Shown piece after piece: positions 52,677 to 61,901 of a stretch of 64,000 nt of DNA; the first letter of the stretch is position 1, and each line of letters opens with the position of its first letter. Source of the stretch: Bacteriovoracaceae bacterium (GTDB lineage: Bacteria > Bdellovibrionota > Bacteriovoracia > Bacteriovoracales > Bacteriovoracaceae). Below the pieces are notes generated by a model. That model was not told the DNA's origin. It searched no databases and was given only the letters and a program-made list of their open reading frames with translations. The stretch spans positions 1 to 64,000 of the forward strand of contig JAHDBN010000002.1 of the NCBI GenBank assembly GCA_020630335.1. Direction: 5' to 3'. A program made the translations under genes and the position numbers.

Positions 52677-53719
52677 AAAAAATCTTACTTATCTCTCTTT
52701 TACTTCTAACGGGCTGTGCGAAGTTGAGCTATCTTGTAGAGCAAGGTTTAGGTCAGTTAAAACTCCAGTGGAGAGGGAAGAAAATTTCCAAAGTCTTAAA
52801 AGATCCTAAAATCTCAAATGAAATAAAAAATAAAATAAAAGATATTCAAACTTATAAAAAATATTTTTATGATTATTTTCAAAGAGAAGAATCTGATATT
52901 TATTCAAAGGTAACTTTTTTAGAAGGGAAGGCAGTCACTCATTTAGTAATTGTTTCTTATTTTGATAAAGTTGAGCCTTTAAAGACTTCGTTTCCCTTTT
53001 ATGGATCTTTTCCATATTTGGGATTTTTTAAAGAAAAATCAGCTTTGAAATATCAAGAGAAAATGAAGAATAAAGATTTTCATACTTACAAAAGACCTGT
53101 GAGTGCTTATTCAACTCTTGGAAGTTTAGAAGATAGAATCTTATCAAGTTTTTTTTCTTTTAATAAGTATGACTTAGCAGAATTAATTTTTCATGAACTT
53201 TTTCACACTATATTTTTTGTAAAATCTAATGTGGATTTAAATGAAAATCTTGCAAATTATTTTGGAAAGGAAATGATGTATGAGTATTTTGCTGATGATA
53301 AAGATTTTCTCGATAAAAGGTCTAAAAAAGAAGAGAAAAACAAAGAGATCAGACAGTTTTTAGTAAAACAAATTAATGATTATAAGAAATTTTTAAGTGA
53401 ACGTATCCCTAAGGATTTAGAAGATAGCTATAATAATTTGAATCAATTTTTATCAGAAGAGTTTAGGCCTAAAGCTGAAAAGAAATGTAAAAAACTTGAA
53501 ATTGAGTCAAGAAACTGTTTTTTATTAAAACAAAAATGGAATAATGCTTCCTTTGCAGCTTTTATGACCTATGAAGAAAAAGGTGAATTTATAGGAAAGC
53601 TTCGAGTTAAGAACCAATTCAATATAAAAGAATTTTTGGTATTCTTGGAAAAAAAATATAATCAATATAAAAAGCTAGACCTTGAAGGTAGTTTTACAAC
53701 GTATTTGGAAAAATTATAA
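52673..53719 (+). CDS. Putative zinc aminopeptidase lipoprotein (DUF2265-like)
   Basis: A 348-residue protein with lipobox LLTGC (Cys ~15). The start of the mature part (LSYLVEQGLGQLKLQWRG), PFYGSFPYLGFF, SAYSTLGSLEDRI and the zinc motif FHELFHTIFFV with HExxH (~176) followed by LNENLANYFG match the predicted aminopeptidase family PF10023. It would hydrolyse peptides in the periplasm. It overlaps the DUF454 gene by 4 bp and the GshB-like gene by 1 bp. Confidence 0.8.
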   Translation: MKKILLISLLLLTGCAKLSYLVEQGLGQLKLQWRGKKISKVLKDPKISNEIKNKIKDIQTYKKYFYDYFQREESDIYSKVTFLEGKAVTHLVIVSYFDKVEPLKTSFPFYGSFPYLGFFKEKSALKYQEKMKNKDFHTYKRPVSAYSTLGSLEDRILSSFFSFNKYDLAELIFHELFHTIFFVKSNVDLNENLANYFGKEMMYEYFADDKDFLDKRSKKEEKNKEIRQFLVKQINDYKKFLSERIPKDLEDSYNNLNQFLSEEFRPKAEKKCKKLEIESRNCFLLKQKWNNASFAAFMTYEEKGEFIGKLRVKNQFNIKEFLVFLEKKYNQYKKLDLEGSFTTYLEKL

Positions 53720-54663
53720 TGAGACATATTTTTCTTCTTGATCCTTTGGAGCAATTAAAACCTTATAAAGACTCCTCTTTAATGATGGCCCTTACTTGTA
53801 AAGAATTAGGTATTGAAACGTATCTTTTATTTATAGACGATTATCATATTCACTCTCAAGAAAGTCCTTCGTTAAAAGTTCATCACTTCTCAGGGAAAAT
53901 TAGAAAAGATTTTTTCATGGAAGCTATAGAGCTAGAGGCGAGCAAAAGTATCAAACTTGAAAAAAATGATGTTTTTCACTTTAGGCCTGATCCTCCTGTA
54001 GATGCAAAATATCTAAATCTTGCTTGGATGACTCAGTATTTAAAAGAAAAAATAGGCTTTAGAGTCGTTAATGATCCAATGGGAGCGATAAGTTATAATG
54101 AGAAGTTATTAAGCTTTAAAGAAGAAAATTCATTAGAATCTGTTGTGTCAAATCAATTTGAAGTTTTTAAAAACTTTTCTGAAACATTAATACAGAAAAA
54201 CATTGAAGAATTTATAGTAAAGCCTTTGAATCTTTTCTCTGGAATAGGTGTTGAGAAGTATCATGTTAAAGAGCTTGAGAAGTTAGAACTACGATTAAGT
54301 AAAAGTAATGATTTGTTATTAATGCAACCTTTTGATGAACGTATTAATGCTGGAGAAGTACGTTCTATTTTTTGGGAATCTAGTCATTTAGGCTCCGTCT
54401 TAAAAATCCCAAAAGCAGGATCAATTCTTTCGAATACTTCCCAAGGATCTTCTATAAGAGAAGTAAGTATAGATGAAAAATTATTAGATCAATGTGAAAA
54501 AATCTGTAATGAACTATTAGATTTTGGCGTAAAGTTAGTTGCTTTTGATATTTTAGCTGGGAATATCTCAGAAGTGAACATTACATGTCCTAGCTTACTT
54601 GTTGAGTTATCTCATATTTATAAAGAAAATAAGTGCTTAGAGATAATAAAATCTCTAAGCTAG
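53719..54663 (+). CDS. gshB: Glutathione synthetase-like ATP-grasp protein
   Basis: A 314-residue protein. GshB-like signs are VFHFRPDPPVDAKYL, VNDPMGAISYNEKLL, the ATP-grasp strand FIVKPLNLFSGIGVEKY, GEVRSIFWESS and the C-terminal AFDILAGNISEVNITCP. It would join gamma-glutamylcysteine and glycine. The glycine-rich loop is shorter than in E. coli GshB and no gshA is in the window, so another ATP-grasp substrate is possible. It ends in a perfect hairpin shared with the convergent gene. Confidence 0.7.
   Translation: MRHIFLLDPLEQLKPYKDSSLMMALTCKELGIETYLLFIDDYHIHSQESPSLKVHHFSGKIRKDFFMEAIELEASKSIKLEKNDVFHFRPDPPVDAKYLNLAWMTQYLKEKIGFRVVNDPMGAISYNEKLLSFKEENSLESVVSNQFEVFKNFSETLIQKNIEEFIVKPLNLFSGIGVEKYHVKELEKLELRLSKSNDLLLMQPFDERINAGEVRSIFWESSHLGSVLKIPKAGSILSNTSQGSSIREVSIDEKLLDQCEKICNELLDFGVKLVAFDILAGNISEVNITCPSLLVELSHIYKENKCLEIIKSLS
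54635..54660. terminator. Bidirectional terminator-like hairpin
   Basis: GCTTAGAGAT (54635-54644) and ATCTCTAAGC (54651-54660) pair perfectly around AATAAA. It lies in the last codons of the GshB-like gene and just beyond the stop of the convergent lipoprotein gene. No strong T-run follows on either side, so efficiency is uncertain. Confidence 0.45.
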
Positions 54664-54668
54664 ATTTA

Positions 54669-55616
54669 TTAGAATCGAGAGTGACCTTTGAAGAATTCAG
54701 TTCTATTAGTTGCAATTTGAAGTACAATTCTCCAGCAATCAGATCTTTTAACATTAAATTCAGCAGGACAATAGTGCTCACCCTCACCACCTTGCTGGCA
54801 TCTTAGATCCGATCGTACATCTGAAATCTCAAACACAGTGAAATGATCTTCATTTGCAACTCCAGCTGGAACTGCTCTCTGTGGTACTTTAATAATTCCA
54901 CCACATTGATTTAATTCTATAGGGTCAGTCGTTGTGATAAAAGACGGACCACCTACGATAGACCATTTTCCTGTAATCGTATTTCTTACGACTGAATGAC
55001 TAGTTATAGTAAATCTTAACCTAGAATAAGGAAATGGACTTTTATGTGCATCAACATTTCTTTCATAACATCCATGAACATCATCCGCTGGAAATAGTTG
55101 AGGTAAGACTTTCATTCTCAAATAGATTGGTCCATCATTACTAAGAAGCGCTCTTTCATGTTCAAATGTTTCATTAAAGCTATAAAGTTCCATAAATTTT
55201 CCACTAACAGGATCTCTATATTTGCCATTATTAGGATCATTCTGGTTATTAGGATTATTAAAAACATGCTCAGCCAAAGGAGGAAGGCCAGCTCTGTAAC
55301 TAACATCATTTCCACCTTGTCCTGCAATACCAGATAATGTGATATCTCTAGTATAGATTCGATCAAGAGGAATCGCGCCTTCTGAATTCGCTCTATCATC
55401 ATACCCATCAAGAGCTGCTTCACCTGTACAGCTTTCTATGCTTGAACCTCCACCAGATTCTGTACCACCTGTTCTCACGGGAGGATCACCTCCAAGTTGA
55501 CCACCACTAGTTTCTTCAATGGCAGGCCCGCGATTTACGACGCTTGATCCTGGTTCTTTAGTACATGAAAATATGAATAAAAAAGTTAGAGCAATAAGAC
55601 TGATTGTTTTCATCAA
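54669..55616 (-). CDS. Lipoprotein, hypothetical
   Basis: A 315-residue protein with lipobox FIFSC (Cys ~18), then a Gly/Ser/Pro-rich flexible stretch (~25-62) that may span the periplasm or extend outwards. The mature domain has several cysteines (ESCTGEAA, HGCYERN, LNQCGG, LRCQQGG, HYCPAEF, SDCWRI), consistent with disulphides. No family recognised. AAGGA lies before the start. It is convergent with the GshB-like gene, with a hairpin between. Confidence 0.6.
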   Translation of the reverse strand: MMKTISLIALTFLFIFSCTKEPGSSVVNRGPAIEETSGGQLGGDPPVRTGGTESGGGSSIESCTGEAALDGYDDRANSEGAIPLDRIYTRDITLSGIAGQGGNDVSYRAGLPPLAEHVFNNPNNQNDPNNGKYRDPVSGKFMELYSFNETFEHERALLSNDGPIYLRMKVLPQLFPADDVHGCYERNVDAHKSPFPYSRLRFTITSHSVVRNTITGKWSIVGGPSFITTTDPIELNQCGGIIKVPQRAVPAGVANEDHFTVFEISDVRSDLRCQQGGEGEHYCPAEFNVKRSDCWRIVLQIATNRTEFFKGHSRF

Positions 55617-55734
55617 GAAATCCTTTTCTTTAAATATGTCTTTATTATTTTAAGAGACTTTAGCGATTATCTCAAGAGCTAGGTAAAACTTGATAAGTAA
55701 AGTTTTAGAAAAATCTTTTTGTTAAGATATAGAG

Positions 55735-56370
55735 GTGAGAACAGATACAGACATTAGAATTGAGCTTGGCTATAGAGTCCCTGTGATGGTGACAAATATG
55801 ATTCAGTTAGGGATGTGCTTGTCATTTGATCATGATGTAAGTTTTGATTTAATTAATAAATCTATCAATGCTTTATCAATCAAAAAAATATCAGAGAAGG
55901 GTTTTAGCGTTCATAAGAAAAATAAAAATAAAGATTTAGTAGGATTAGAAGAGAGTGCCTATCTCTTTCAACGCATGATTTATTTTTATAAAAAAGATTA
56001 TTTAACAAATTTAAAAGTAAACCCTAAGAATAAATTTGAAAATTTAGGATGGGAAGAAAGAGCTCTTTGCAGTTTGAAATATGTTTTGGACTTATCTTCT
56101 GATGAACTCATCAATATTCTAGGGTGTTCTTTTAAGGAATATTCGGTGATGTGTAATTCGATAGAAAGAATGTTTCTATCTTCAATTGGAAACGTGGGAC
56201 ATACCAGCAATAAAGATTTATATAAATCCAGTCTTGCAAGTTTTCATCGCTATAGGCACGAATTTAAAGATGAAGTCTATCAGGAAATAAAAAACTTTAT
56301 TCCTGTTTATTCTTTTATCTCAAGAGATTACCTGAAGCTGAAGTTGAGGCTTTCGGAGGCGGTGGGCTAG
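55735..56370 (+). CDS. Unknown protein with a sigma-region-4-like segment
   Basis: A 211-residue protein starting with GTG. TAAGAT (55723-55728) lies 6 nt before the start and there is no proper Shine-Dalgarno. Residues ~103-147 (LGWEERALCSLKYVLDLS, DELINILGCSFKEYSVMC) resemble the region-4 helix-turn-helix of small sigma factors, but no region 2 is identifiable, so function is open. The 3' end overlaps the convergent TonB-like gene by 56 bp, a long overlap. Confidence 0.5.
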   Translation: MRTDTDIRIELGYRVPVMVTNMIQLGMCLSFDHDVSFDLINKSINALSIKKISEKGFSVHKKNKNKDLVGLEESAYLFQRMIYFYKKDYLTNLKVNPKNKFENLGWEERALCSLKYVLDLSSDELINILGCSFKEYSVMCNSIERMFLSSIGNVGHTSNKDLYKSSLASFHRYRHEFKDEVYQEIKNFIPVYSFISRDYLKLKLRLSEAVG

Positions 56371-57247
56371 GATTAATTCTTAGTGTGTAAAATATTTCGA
56401 ATTCATTTCTTTCATTTAGCAATAGCTTTGGTGGATTAGGGATTGATTTAATATCATGAATGGCCTTATTAAAGAAATTACGATGAAGTTTTCTTTTGCC
56501 AGCTTCTATAGTTAATACTCGCGTTAGATTTCCTGCATAGTCATAAGTAACTTTTAGAGTAATAAGGTCATCTCTTTGATCTACAGGAAGAGGTTGATTG
56601 GGTTGTGAGTTTGTATGCTTAATTAAGGTTGAAAGACAGCTATTAATAAAACGAGTTCTCACTCTTTTATAAAATTGATTTAACTTTGCTTTAACTTGTT
56701 CACTTGCTGAAGCAGGGATGCTTTTAGGGAGCTGAAAGCCTGTTTGATATCCTGCACGCTGCTTGAAAGATTGAATCATTTTTCTAGCTCTTAAATCTAA
56801 GTATTTTTTATCAAGTCCTTCATCGATTTGAGCATCTCTGTAAGCTTGCTTATAAGCTGCTTCTTTTTTCATGCTTTCTTTTGCTTTAGAGAACATATCC
56901 GAAAATTGAATCATTTTAGTGAAGTTTTTATTAGTATTTGAAGAATCTACTTTTATTTCAGAATTTTTTTTTGCTATATTTGGTAATTTTTTATTGCTAA
57001 GAGAAGAATAGGAAAAACTCCTTAAGCTAGGAGTTTTTTGTTTCATCCTAGACTTAGGAGATCCAAGAGGTAGAATTTGAATACTTTTTTCTTTTAAATG
57101 AATATGAGTAATAGATGGAGTAATTCTTATTTTTTGCTCTGCGTTGCCATGGTAGTTTAGATATAGTACTATTGTGTGCGAAATTAGAACTAGCATAGCA
57201 GCAAGAACTAAGGATTTTACAAAAGTCATATTTCTTTCTTGAGACAT
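56315..57247 (-). CDS. TonB/AgmX-type protein with membrane anchor
   Basis: A 310-residue protein. A single membrane helix (~11-30) follows a short cytoplasmic start. The middle is a charged, helical and Ser-rich linker (~45-195). The C-terminal domain (~195-300) has RTRFINSCLSTLIKH, LITLKVTYDYAGNLTRV and FFNKAIHDIKSIPNPP, which fits the TonB/TolA C-terminal fold. A proline-rich tail ends the protein. It would transmit inner-membrane energy to the envelope, but no ExbB/ExbD genes are nearby. Confidence 0.65.
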   Translation of the reverse strand: MSQERNMTFVKSLVLAAMLVLISHTIVLYLNYHGNAEQKIRITPSITHIHLKEKSIQILPLGSPKSRMKQKTPSLRSFSYSSLSNKKLPNIAKKNSEIKVDSSNTNKNFTKMIQFSDMFSKAKESMKKEAAYKQAYRDAQIDEGLDKKYLDLRARKMIQSFKQRAGYQTGFQLPKSIPASASEQVKAKLNQFYKRVRTRFINSCLSTLIKHTNSQPNQPLPVDQRDDLITLKVTYDYAGNLTRVLTIEAGKRKLHRNFFNKAIHDIKSIPNPPKLLLNERNEFEIFYTLRINPSPPPPKASTSASGNLLR

Positions 57248-57375
57248 ATAAATATTCTCTACTATATAGAGGAAATTTTTACCACTCTAATGACATTTAC
57301 TATCATAAAGATGACAATATTAGTGAAGTATGGGATTTCCCACACTAACATGGAAGTTATCGGGAGTATATTCAC

Positions 57376-58962
57376 GTGAAGAAAAACACAGGGAATTTGT
57401 TTTATTTTTTATCTATTGTAACTTTAACTGCTCTTGTTGGAGTTTGTGGCTATTTTTATAAAGCTCAAGTTCATCAATCAAAAGCTTTAGGGAAAATTAG
57501 AAACGGAAGTCATATTTGTACTTCAAGAGTTTCTCAAAGTTTTATTTCATTTGCTGCTGGATCATTTTCTGCATTAAGTTTAGAAGATAGATTTTTATCT
57601 ACGACTGATGAATGTTTTGAAAGCATTGATAGTAAGACAAAATCAATAGCTACAAGCTTTGCAACATTAACAACAGAAATGTATGACGAGTTTTTACAAT
57701 TCAAAAACTTAGTGAGAAATACTGAATCAAGAACTTCAAGCGTTCAAAAATCTTTTAATAAGATTGATAAATTAAAATATACCTTAGGTGTAAAACTTAC
57801 GAAATCTATACGTGAAATAGATACAAGGAAAAATATTTTAAAGATTGGTTTTATTGGGCTCTTATGTTTGCTGGGCTTTGTAGCAATTACGTTTTTAATG
57901 GTTTGGAGAAAATTTTCTAGAACTTTAAATGAAATTGAAGAGGAAGCTAAGTTTATTGTTGATGATTTAGGGGCTAATAGTGCTCGAATAGAAAGATTGG
58001 TAGAGAGGGTATTAAACTTTGCGAATGTTCCAGTTCTTAAAAATTTATATTTAGACTATCAAACTTATGTGAACGAAACGAGGGCCTATAGTATTGAGGG
58101 TATGAATCATCAAACTGTTGATTTTCAAGGTGAAGCACCAGCTCTTTCAACTCTTGAAGATGATTATGTCGTTAAAGTTTTTGATTTGAAAAAAGAGGAA
58201 GAGAATTTATCTGAAATAGAAAGTGAAGTTTCAAGCTTAGATCAAGAAGTTAAAGCAGATAAAATAGAATTAAGTGATATTGTAGAAAAATCTGAAAAAG
58301 TAAACTCAGAGCAAGATACTGAAGTTGAAAGCGAAAAAGATATAGTGATTCACGCTAAAGAAAAAAATGAAAAATCTTTTAAGAAGTCGATTTCTGAAGT
58401 TACGAGAGCCTTTCTAAGAAACACTCCTGACTCAGGGCTTACCTGGGAGTTTTCAAGCGAGTATATAGATTTTTCTTTAATGAAAAACACTGAAGAGTTT
58501 GTTCATATTTTACACGCACTTGTAGCAAGGTATCACAAGGGATTTATTGATTCTGATACAGATATGAACTCGAGATACATTCAAGTCAACAAAGTAATCA
58601 AAGATGGAGATGTTGTTGTTGAGTTTTCAGGAAAGAATTTATTGTTTAATACTGCAGAGCTGGAATATTTCAATACCTCTGATCCAAGTTTTAAGAAGTT
58701 GGTAGATATTAACTTTATCATGCTTCATAAACTCGCTATGAGTGTAAATTCTGATGTTGAAGTTCAAAATACTTTTACAGAAGATGGAGAAAGAATAGCC
58801 ATAATTAAAATATATTTACCTTTGATTTTTACTAATATTACTAGAGAGTTTAGCGAGTCAGAAAGTAAAGGGCCTAAAGCAAAGAAATCTATGCTAAATA
58901 GGGTTTTAAAGGGCAGCAAGAAGCAAATCAGTAAAAGGCTTAAAAAAGAGACAACTGTCTAG
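57376..58962 (+). CDS. Membrane protein with sensor-kinase-like layout
   Basis: A 528-residue protein starting at GTG with CGGGAG ten nt upstream. Two membrane helices (~7-27 and ~158-176) bracket a helical periplasmic domain. Inside the cell come a helical linker, a Glu/Lys-rich region (~260-345) and a C-terminal domain (~355-490) that resembles a histidine-kinase-type ATPase by strand/helix order and the ending IIKIYLPL, but no phospho-acceptor His and no ATP-binding motif are visible. It may be a degenerate sensor. It is divergent from the TonB-like gene, and a tail of basic residues closes it. Confidence 0.5.
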   Translation: MKKNTGNLFYFLSIVTLTALVGVCGYFYKAQVHQSKALGKIRNGSHICTSRVSQSFISFAAGSFSALSLEDRFLSTTDECFESIDSKTKSIATSFATLTTEMYDEFLQFKNLVRNTESRTSSVQKSFNKIDKLKYTLGVKLTKSIREIDTRKNILKIGFIGLLCLLGFVAITFLMVWRKFSRTLNEIEEEAKFIVDDLGANSARIERLVERVLNFANVPVLKNLYLDYQTYVNETRAYSIEGMNHQTVDFQGEAPALSTLEDDYVVKVFDLKKEEENLSEIESEVSSLDQEVKADKIELSDIVEKSEKVNSEQDTEVESEKDIVIHAKEKNEKSFKKSISEVTRAFLRNTPDSGLTWEFSSEYIDFSLMKNTEEFVHILHALVARYHKGFIDSDTDMNSRYIQVNKVIKDGDVVVEFSGKNLLFNTAELEYFNTSDPSFKKLVDINFIMLHKLAMSVNSDVEVQNTFTEDGERIAIIKIYLPLIFTNITREFSESESKGPKAKKSMLNRVLKGSKKQISKRLKKETTV

Positions 58963-59089
58963 AATCACTGATTTTTATTTCTAAAATTTTCTAAAATTTT
59001 GATTTCTTCTCATGACATAAACCGAGTATTCTAATATACTTTCCGAACTTACAATTTCACGAAATTTATAAGTAATTTTAGGGAGAAAA

Positions 59090-61897
59090 GTGTTGAGAAA
59101 AAGGAATTTTACTGCTCAATCATGGCTTGGTTTGGATAAAACTAAGACCGATGAAGAACTACTTGCATCAAGTAGTGAGCAAGATAATACTCCTTACCTC
59201 GCTTCGTTTCATTTAAAGAAAAAGCAATGTAATTCTGCTGATGAACGCTCTAGGTTTCCTTTACAGAATCTTGATTTAGAATGGTTATCTGAGAATCTTT
59301 TATCAAAAGTTGGTTATCTTTACTCTCAAGCGTTAAATCTTTTTAGCTCAGAGGTGTTGGAGAGTTTGTTAAAAAACCATGCCTTACTATCAAAGCTTAA
59401 AAATGACTTGTATGAAGAGTTTTTAGGGTTTTGTCATGATGAAGCAATCACGTTATTAGTGAATGATAGCTATGATTTTGTTGCTCATATTAAAAATTTA
59501 AAAGAATCAGAGTATCAAAAAGAAATAAAGTGTTTTCTTCAGCAATATTCTACCAAGGTAGCTAGTTTTTATCTTATGAAGCTAAGACTTGTAAGGATTT
59601 TGTCATTACAAGATGGAGAAGAATTAAGAGATTTAGAACTTTTGTCCTTAAATAATTTATTTCTTAAGCATTTCAAGAAAAATACAACTAGTGAGTTCAA
59701 ATCTTCTTTTTTGCAAACGAATATTTATAGTTGGTATTCTCCTCAGGCTAAGTTCATTCAGGAGATCTCTAGTTTTTTTGAAAGTTCGGGAAGCTTATCT
59801 TTTCAAGAAATCCAGTTTGTTTTATCACGTAAAATTAGTTTTTTTACTCTTAAATCTAATGCACTTTCTCATAAAAACTTTGGTTTGTTTTTAAATTCCG
59901 TACTTATTAATTTTATTGATTGGTTAGAGGATAGATCTCATTCAAAGACTCGAGATGAATTAAGTATTTTGAGTACTAAGTTCATGGGAGATTCAATTAT
60001 TGATCTGGGTAATGCTTTTTGGTTAGCTCAGCATAGTAATTCTTATTTTAAATGGAATGTTTTGTTATGCCCGACTTTCCAAACTGCGAAGAAACAAAAG
60101 AATTGCTTTTTTAGACTATGTAATGAAATAGAGTTTTATACATTTCTTGTGAAAATTTCATCTTTTTATTCAAAGTCTACGAAAAAATTTCTTAGTAAAT
60201 GTGCTCAAGATTATTATGTTAATACCAAAGAGACTTTTCAAGGCCAACCTTCATTTAGTTTTACTCAGGAAGAAAATAAGGAAAATAGTAGTTATAATAG
60301 ATTAGTTCTTTCTCTTTTAAATCTTCCAAGCTCTAATTCATGGCACTTTGTTACTAAAAAGATAAAAGAAAATTTAAATACTTTAAAAGATTCGGGCTAT
60401 CTTGTCTTATTGACGACACAAAACTTATTTGTTCCTTCACAGAAAAATCAGTTAGAAAAACTTTTGAAAAAAATCGAGATACGTTGCTCTTTTGATTTAC
60501 AAGAAATAAAGGGAAAAGGAGAGATCCCTGCATATATTTATGTTATCAAGAAGAATTGCTCAAAACTTTTAAATATAAAAGAAAGATCAGTTTGTTATAA
60601 TTTTAAATTTAACGGTGAGCTCGATTCAATTAATAAATTCAATGAATTTACTGATGAGCTTAACTTTTTCTGGGAAAAGTATTTTACCGAAATTCCTCCT
60701 TTCGTTCACAGATCTTTTAATGATAAACAGCTACAGTTTTTTCAGAATGTTATAGTGGACGGTAAACTAATTGAGTCAGGAGATGAAAAGTCTAGAATTA
60801 CTCACCCTTCATTTATGAAAAATATGATGAAGAACTGTGTTCCTTTTCATTCCTTTTTTCACTTGGCCTCTATAAAAGAATTTTCACAGAACAAATATAC
60901 TGATCAAATGAATTTTGAACAAGAAGCGAATGTCTTCCTCGAGAAATCTAGTGATGAGCTTGTCTTGCTTTTGAATTTTAGCCAATCAGAAAGTCGTGGT
61001 ATTGAAATTATCCATAAAGATCTTTTGCTTTCAAAGATTGATAATTACGGTACTACAGATTGTTATTACTATCGACTTATACCGAAGACGAATAATTTAA
61101 ACTTAAACTTATTTAGAGAATATTTTGAATCCAGTATAGGAAAGCAGTTAGCTGAAGTTTCAGCTATGGGAAGCTATAACCAAGCAAAATCAAGAGTGTT
61201 AAACTTGTATATCCCTAAAATCTTTAATGAAGAATTTAATATTAAAGCAGAACTTTATTCAGTTTTTAGTTTTATGGAACAATCAGAAGATGAGATCTCG
61301 GCATGTGGATCAAGTAGTCTTTTGGAAAAGTATAACAGTGCTGAAAAATTTTTTGAAATCTGTAAAGAAAGTAAAGAAGTGCATTCTTTATTGTCTTATT
61401 TAAGCTATTTTAAGATTTCACTTTCGAATATATTAAAGAAAACAGAGTTGTTAGAGAAAGACTTAGGAAAAATCGATTATTCCTTGATGATATTTAGAGA
61501 GCGTTTGCTTTCTTTTCAGATGGCGAAGATTTACCCAAACAATAGTGAAGTGTTCATCGAGTTTCTAGGTAGCTCATTAGAAGTTATCAACGCTCCACTT
61601 GCTTCGGTCAACCTTTCATTTAAGGATGAAAAAGGCATAGTTACTCTTTCTTCAACCGAAGGCGAAGTTTTAAAGATTCACTCTGATAAGTATCTGGCAA
61701 GCTTTATGAAATTTTTGTTTGTAGGTATGAAAGATATGAAAATTTCAGACTTGTTAAAATCAATGAAGGTTCCAAGTAATCAAGCTATTCAAGGTTTAGT
61801 AACTAATTTCTTTAAAACAAAAGAGCACTACCAAGATCTTTATTCTCGAGTTGACTCTGAAATTAATCAGACACTAAGACATCTTATTTCTTTGTAA
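59090..61897 (+). CDS. 935-residue protein with DNA-methyltransferase-like features, degenerate
   Basis: A 935-residue protein starting at GTG 59090 (GGGAG upstream) or TTG 59093. No signal or membrane segment. The N-terminal ~250 residues are helical. Residues ~400-485 recall N6-adenine methyltransferases: LLNLPSSNSWHF where NPPY would be, then a helix, GYLVLLTTQNLFV and AYIYVIKKN. Later SSIGKQLAEVSAMGSYNQAK and LNLYIPKIF recall target-recognition domains. No NPPY or SAM-binding FxGxG motif is kept, so it is probably not an active methylase. A ChaN-like gene follows 4 bp later. Confidence 0.45.
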   Translation: MLRKRNFTAQSWLGLDKTKTDEELLASSSEQDNTPYLASFHLKKKQCNSADERSRFPLQNLDLEWLSENLLSKVGYLYSQALNLFSSEVLESLLKNHALLSKLKNDLYEEFLGFCHDEAITLLVNDSYDFVAHIKNLKESEYQKEIKCFLQQYSTKVASFYLMKLRLVRILSLQDGEELRDLELLSLNNLFLKHFKKNTTSEFKSSFLQTNIYSWYSPQAKFIQEISSFFESSGSLSFQEIQFVLSRKISFFTLKSNALSHKNFGLFLNSVLINFIDWLEDRSHSKTRDELSILSTKFMGDSIIDLGNAFWLAQHSNSYFKWNVLLCPTFQTAKKQKNCFFRLCNEIEFYTFLVKISSFYSKSTKKFLSKCAQDYYVNTKETFQGQPSFSFTQEENKENSSYNRLVLSLLNLPSSNSWHFVTKKIKENLNTLKDSGYLVLLTTQNLFVPSQKNQLEKLLKKIEIRCSFDLQEIKGKGEIPAYIYVIKKNCSKLLNIKERSVCYNFKFNGELDSINKFNEFTDELNFFWEKYFTEIPPFVHRSFNDKQLQFFQNVIVDGKLIESGDEKSRITHPSFMKNMMKNCVPFHSFFHLASIKEFSQNKYTDQMNFEQEANVFLEKSSDELVLLLNFSQSESRGIEIIHKDLLLSKIDNYGTTDCYYYRLIPKTNNLNLNLFREYFESSIGKQLAEVSAMGSYNQAKSRVLNLYIPKIFNEEFNIKAELYSVFSFMEQSEDEISACGSSSLLEKYNSAEKFFEICKESKEVHSLLSYLSYFKISLSNILKKTELLEKDLGKIDYSLMIFRERLLSFQMAKIYPNNSEVFIEFLGSSLEVINAPLASVNLSFKDEKGIVTLSSTEGEVLKIHSDKYLASFMKFLFVGMKDMKISDLLKSMKVPSNQAIQGLVTNFFKTKEHYQDLYSRVDSEINQTLRHLISL

Positions 61898-61901
61898 TTT
61901 T

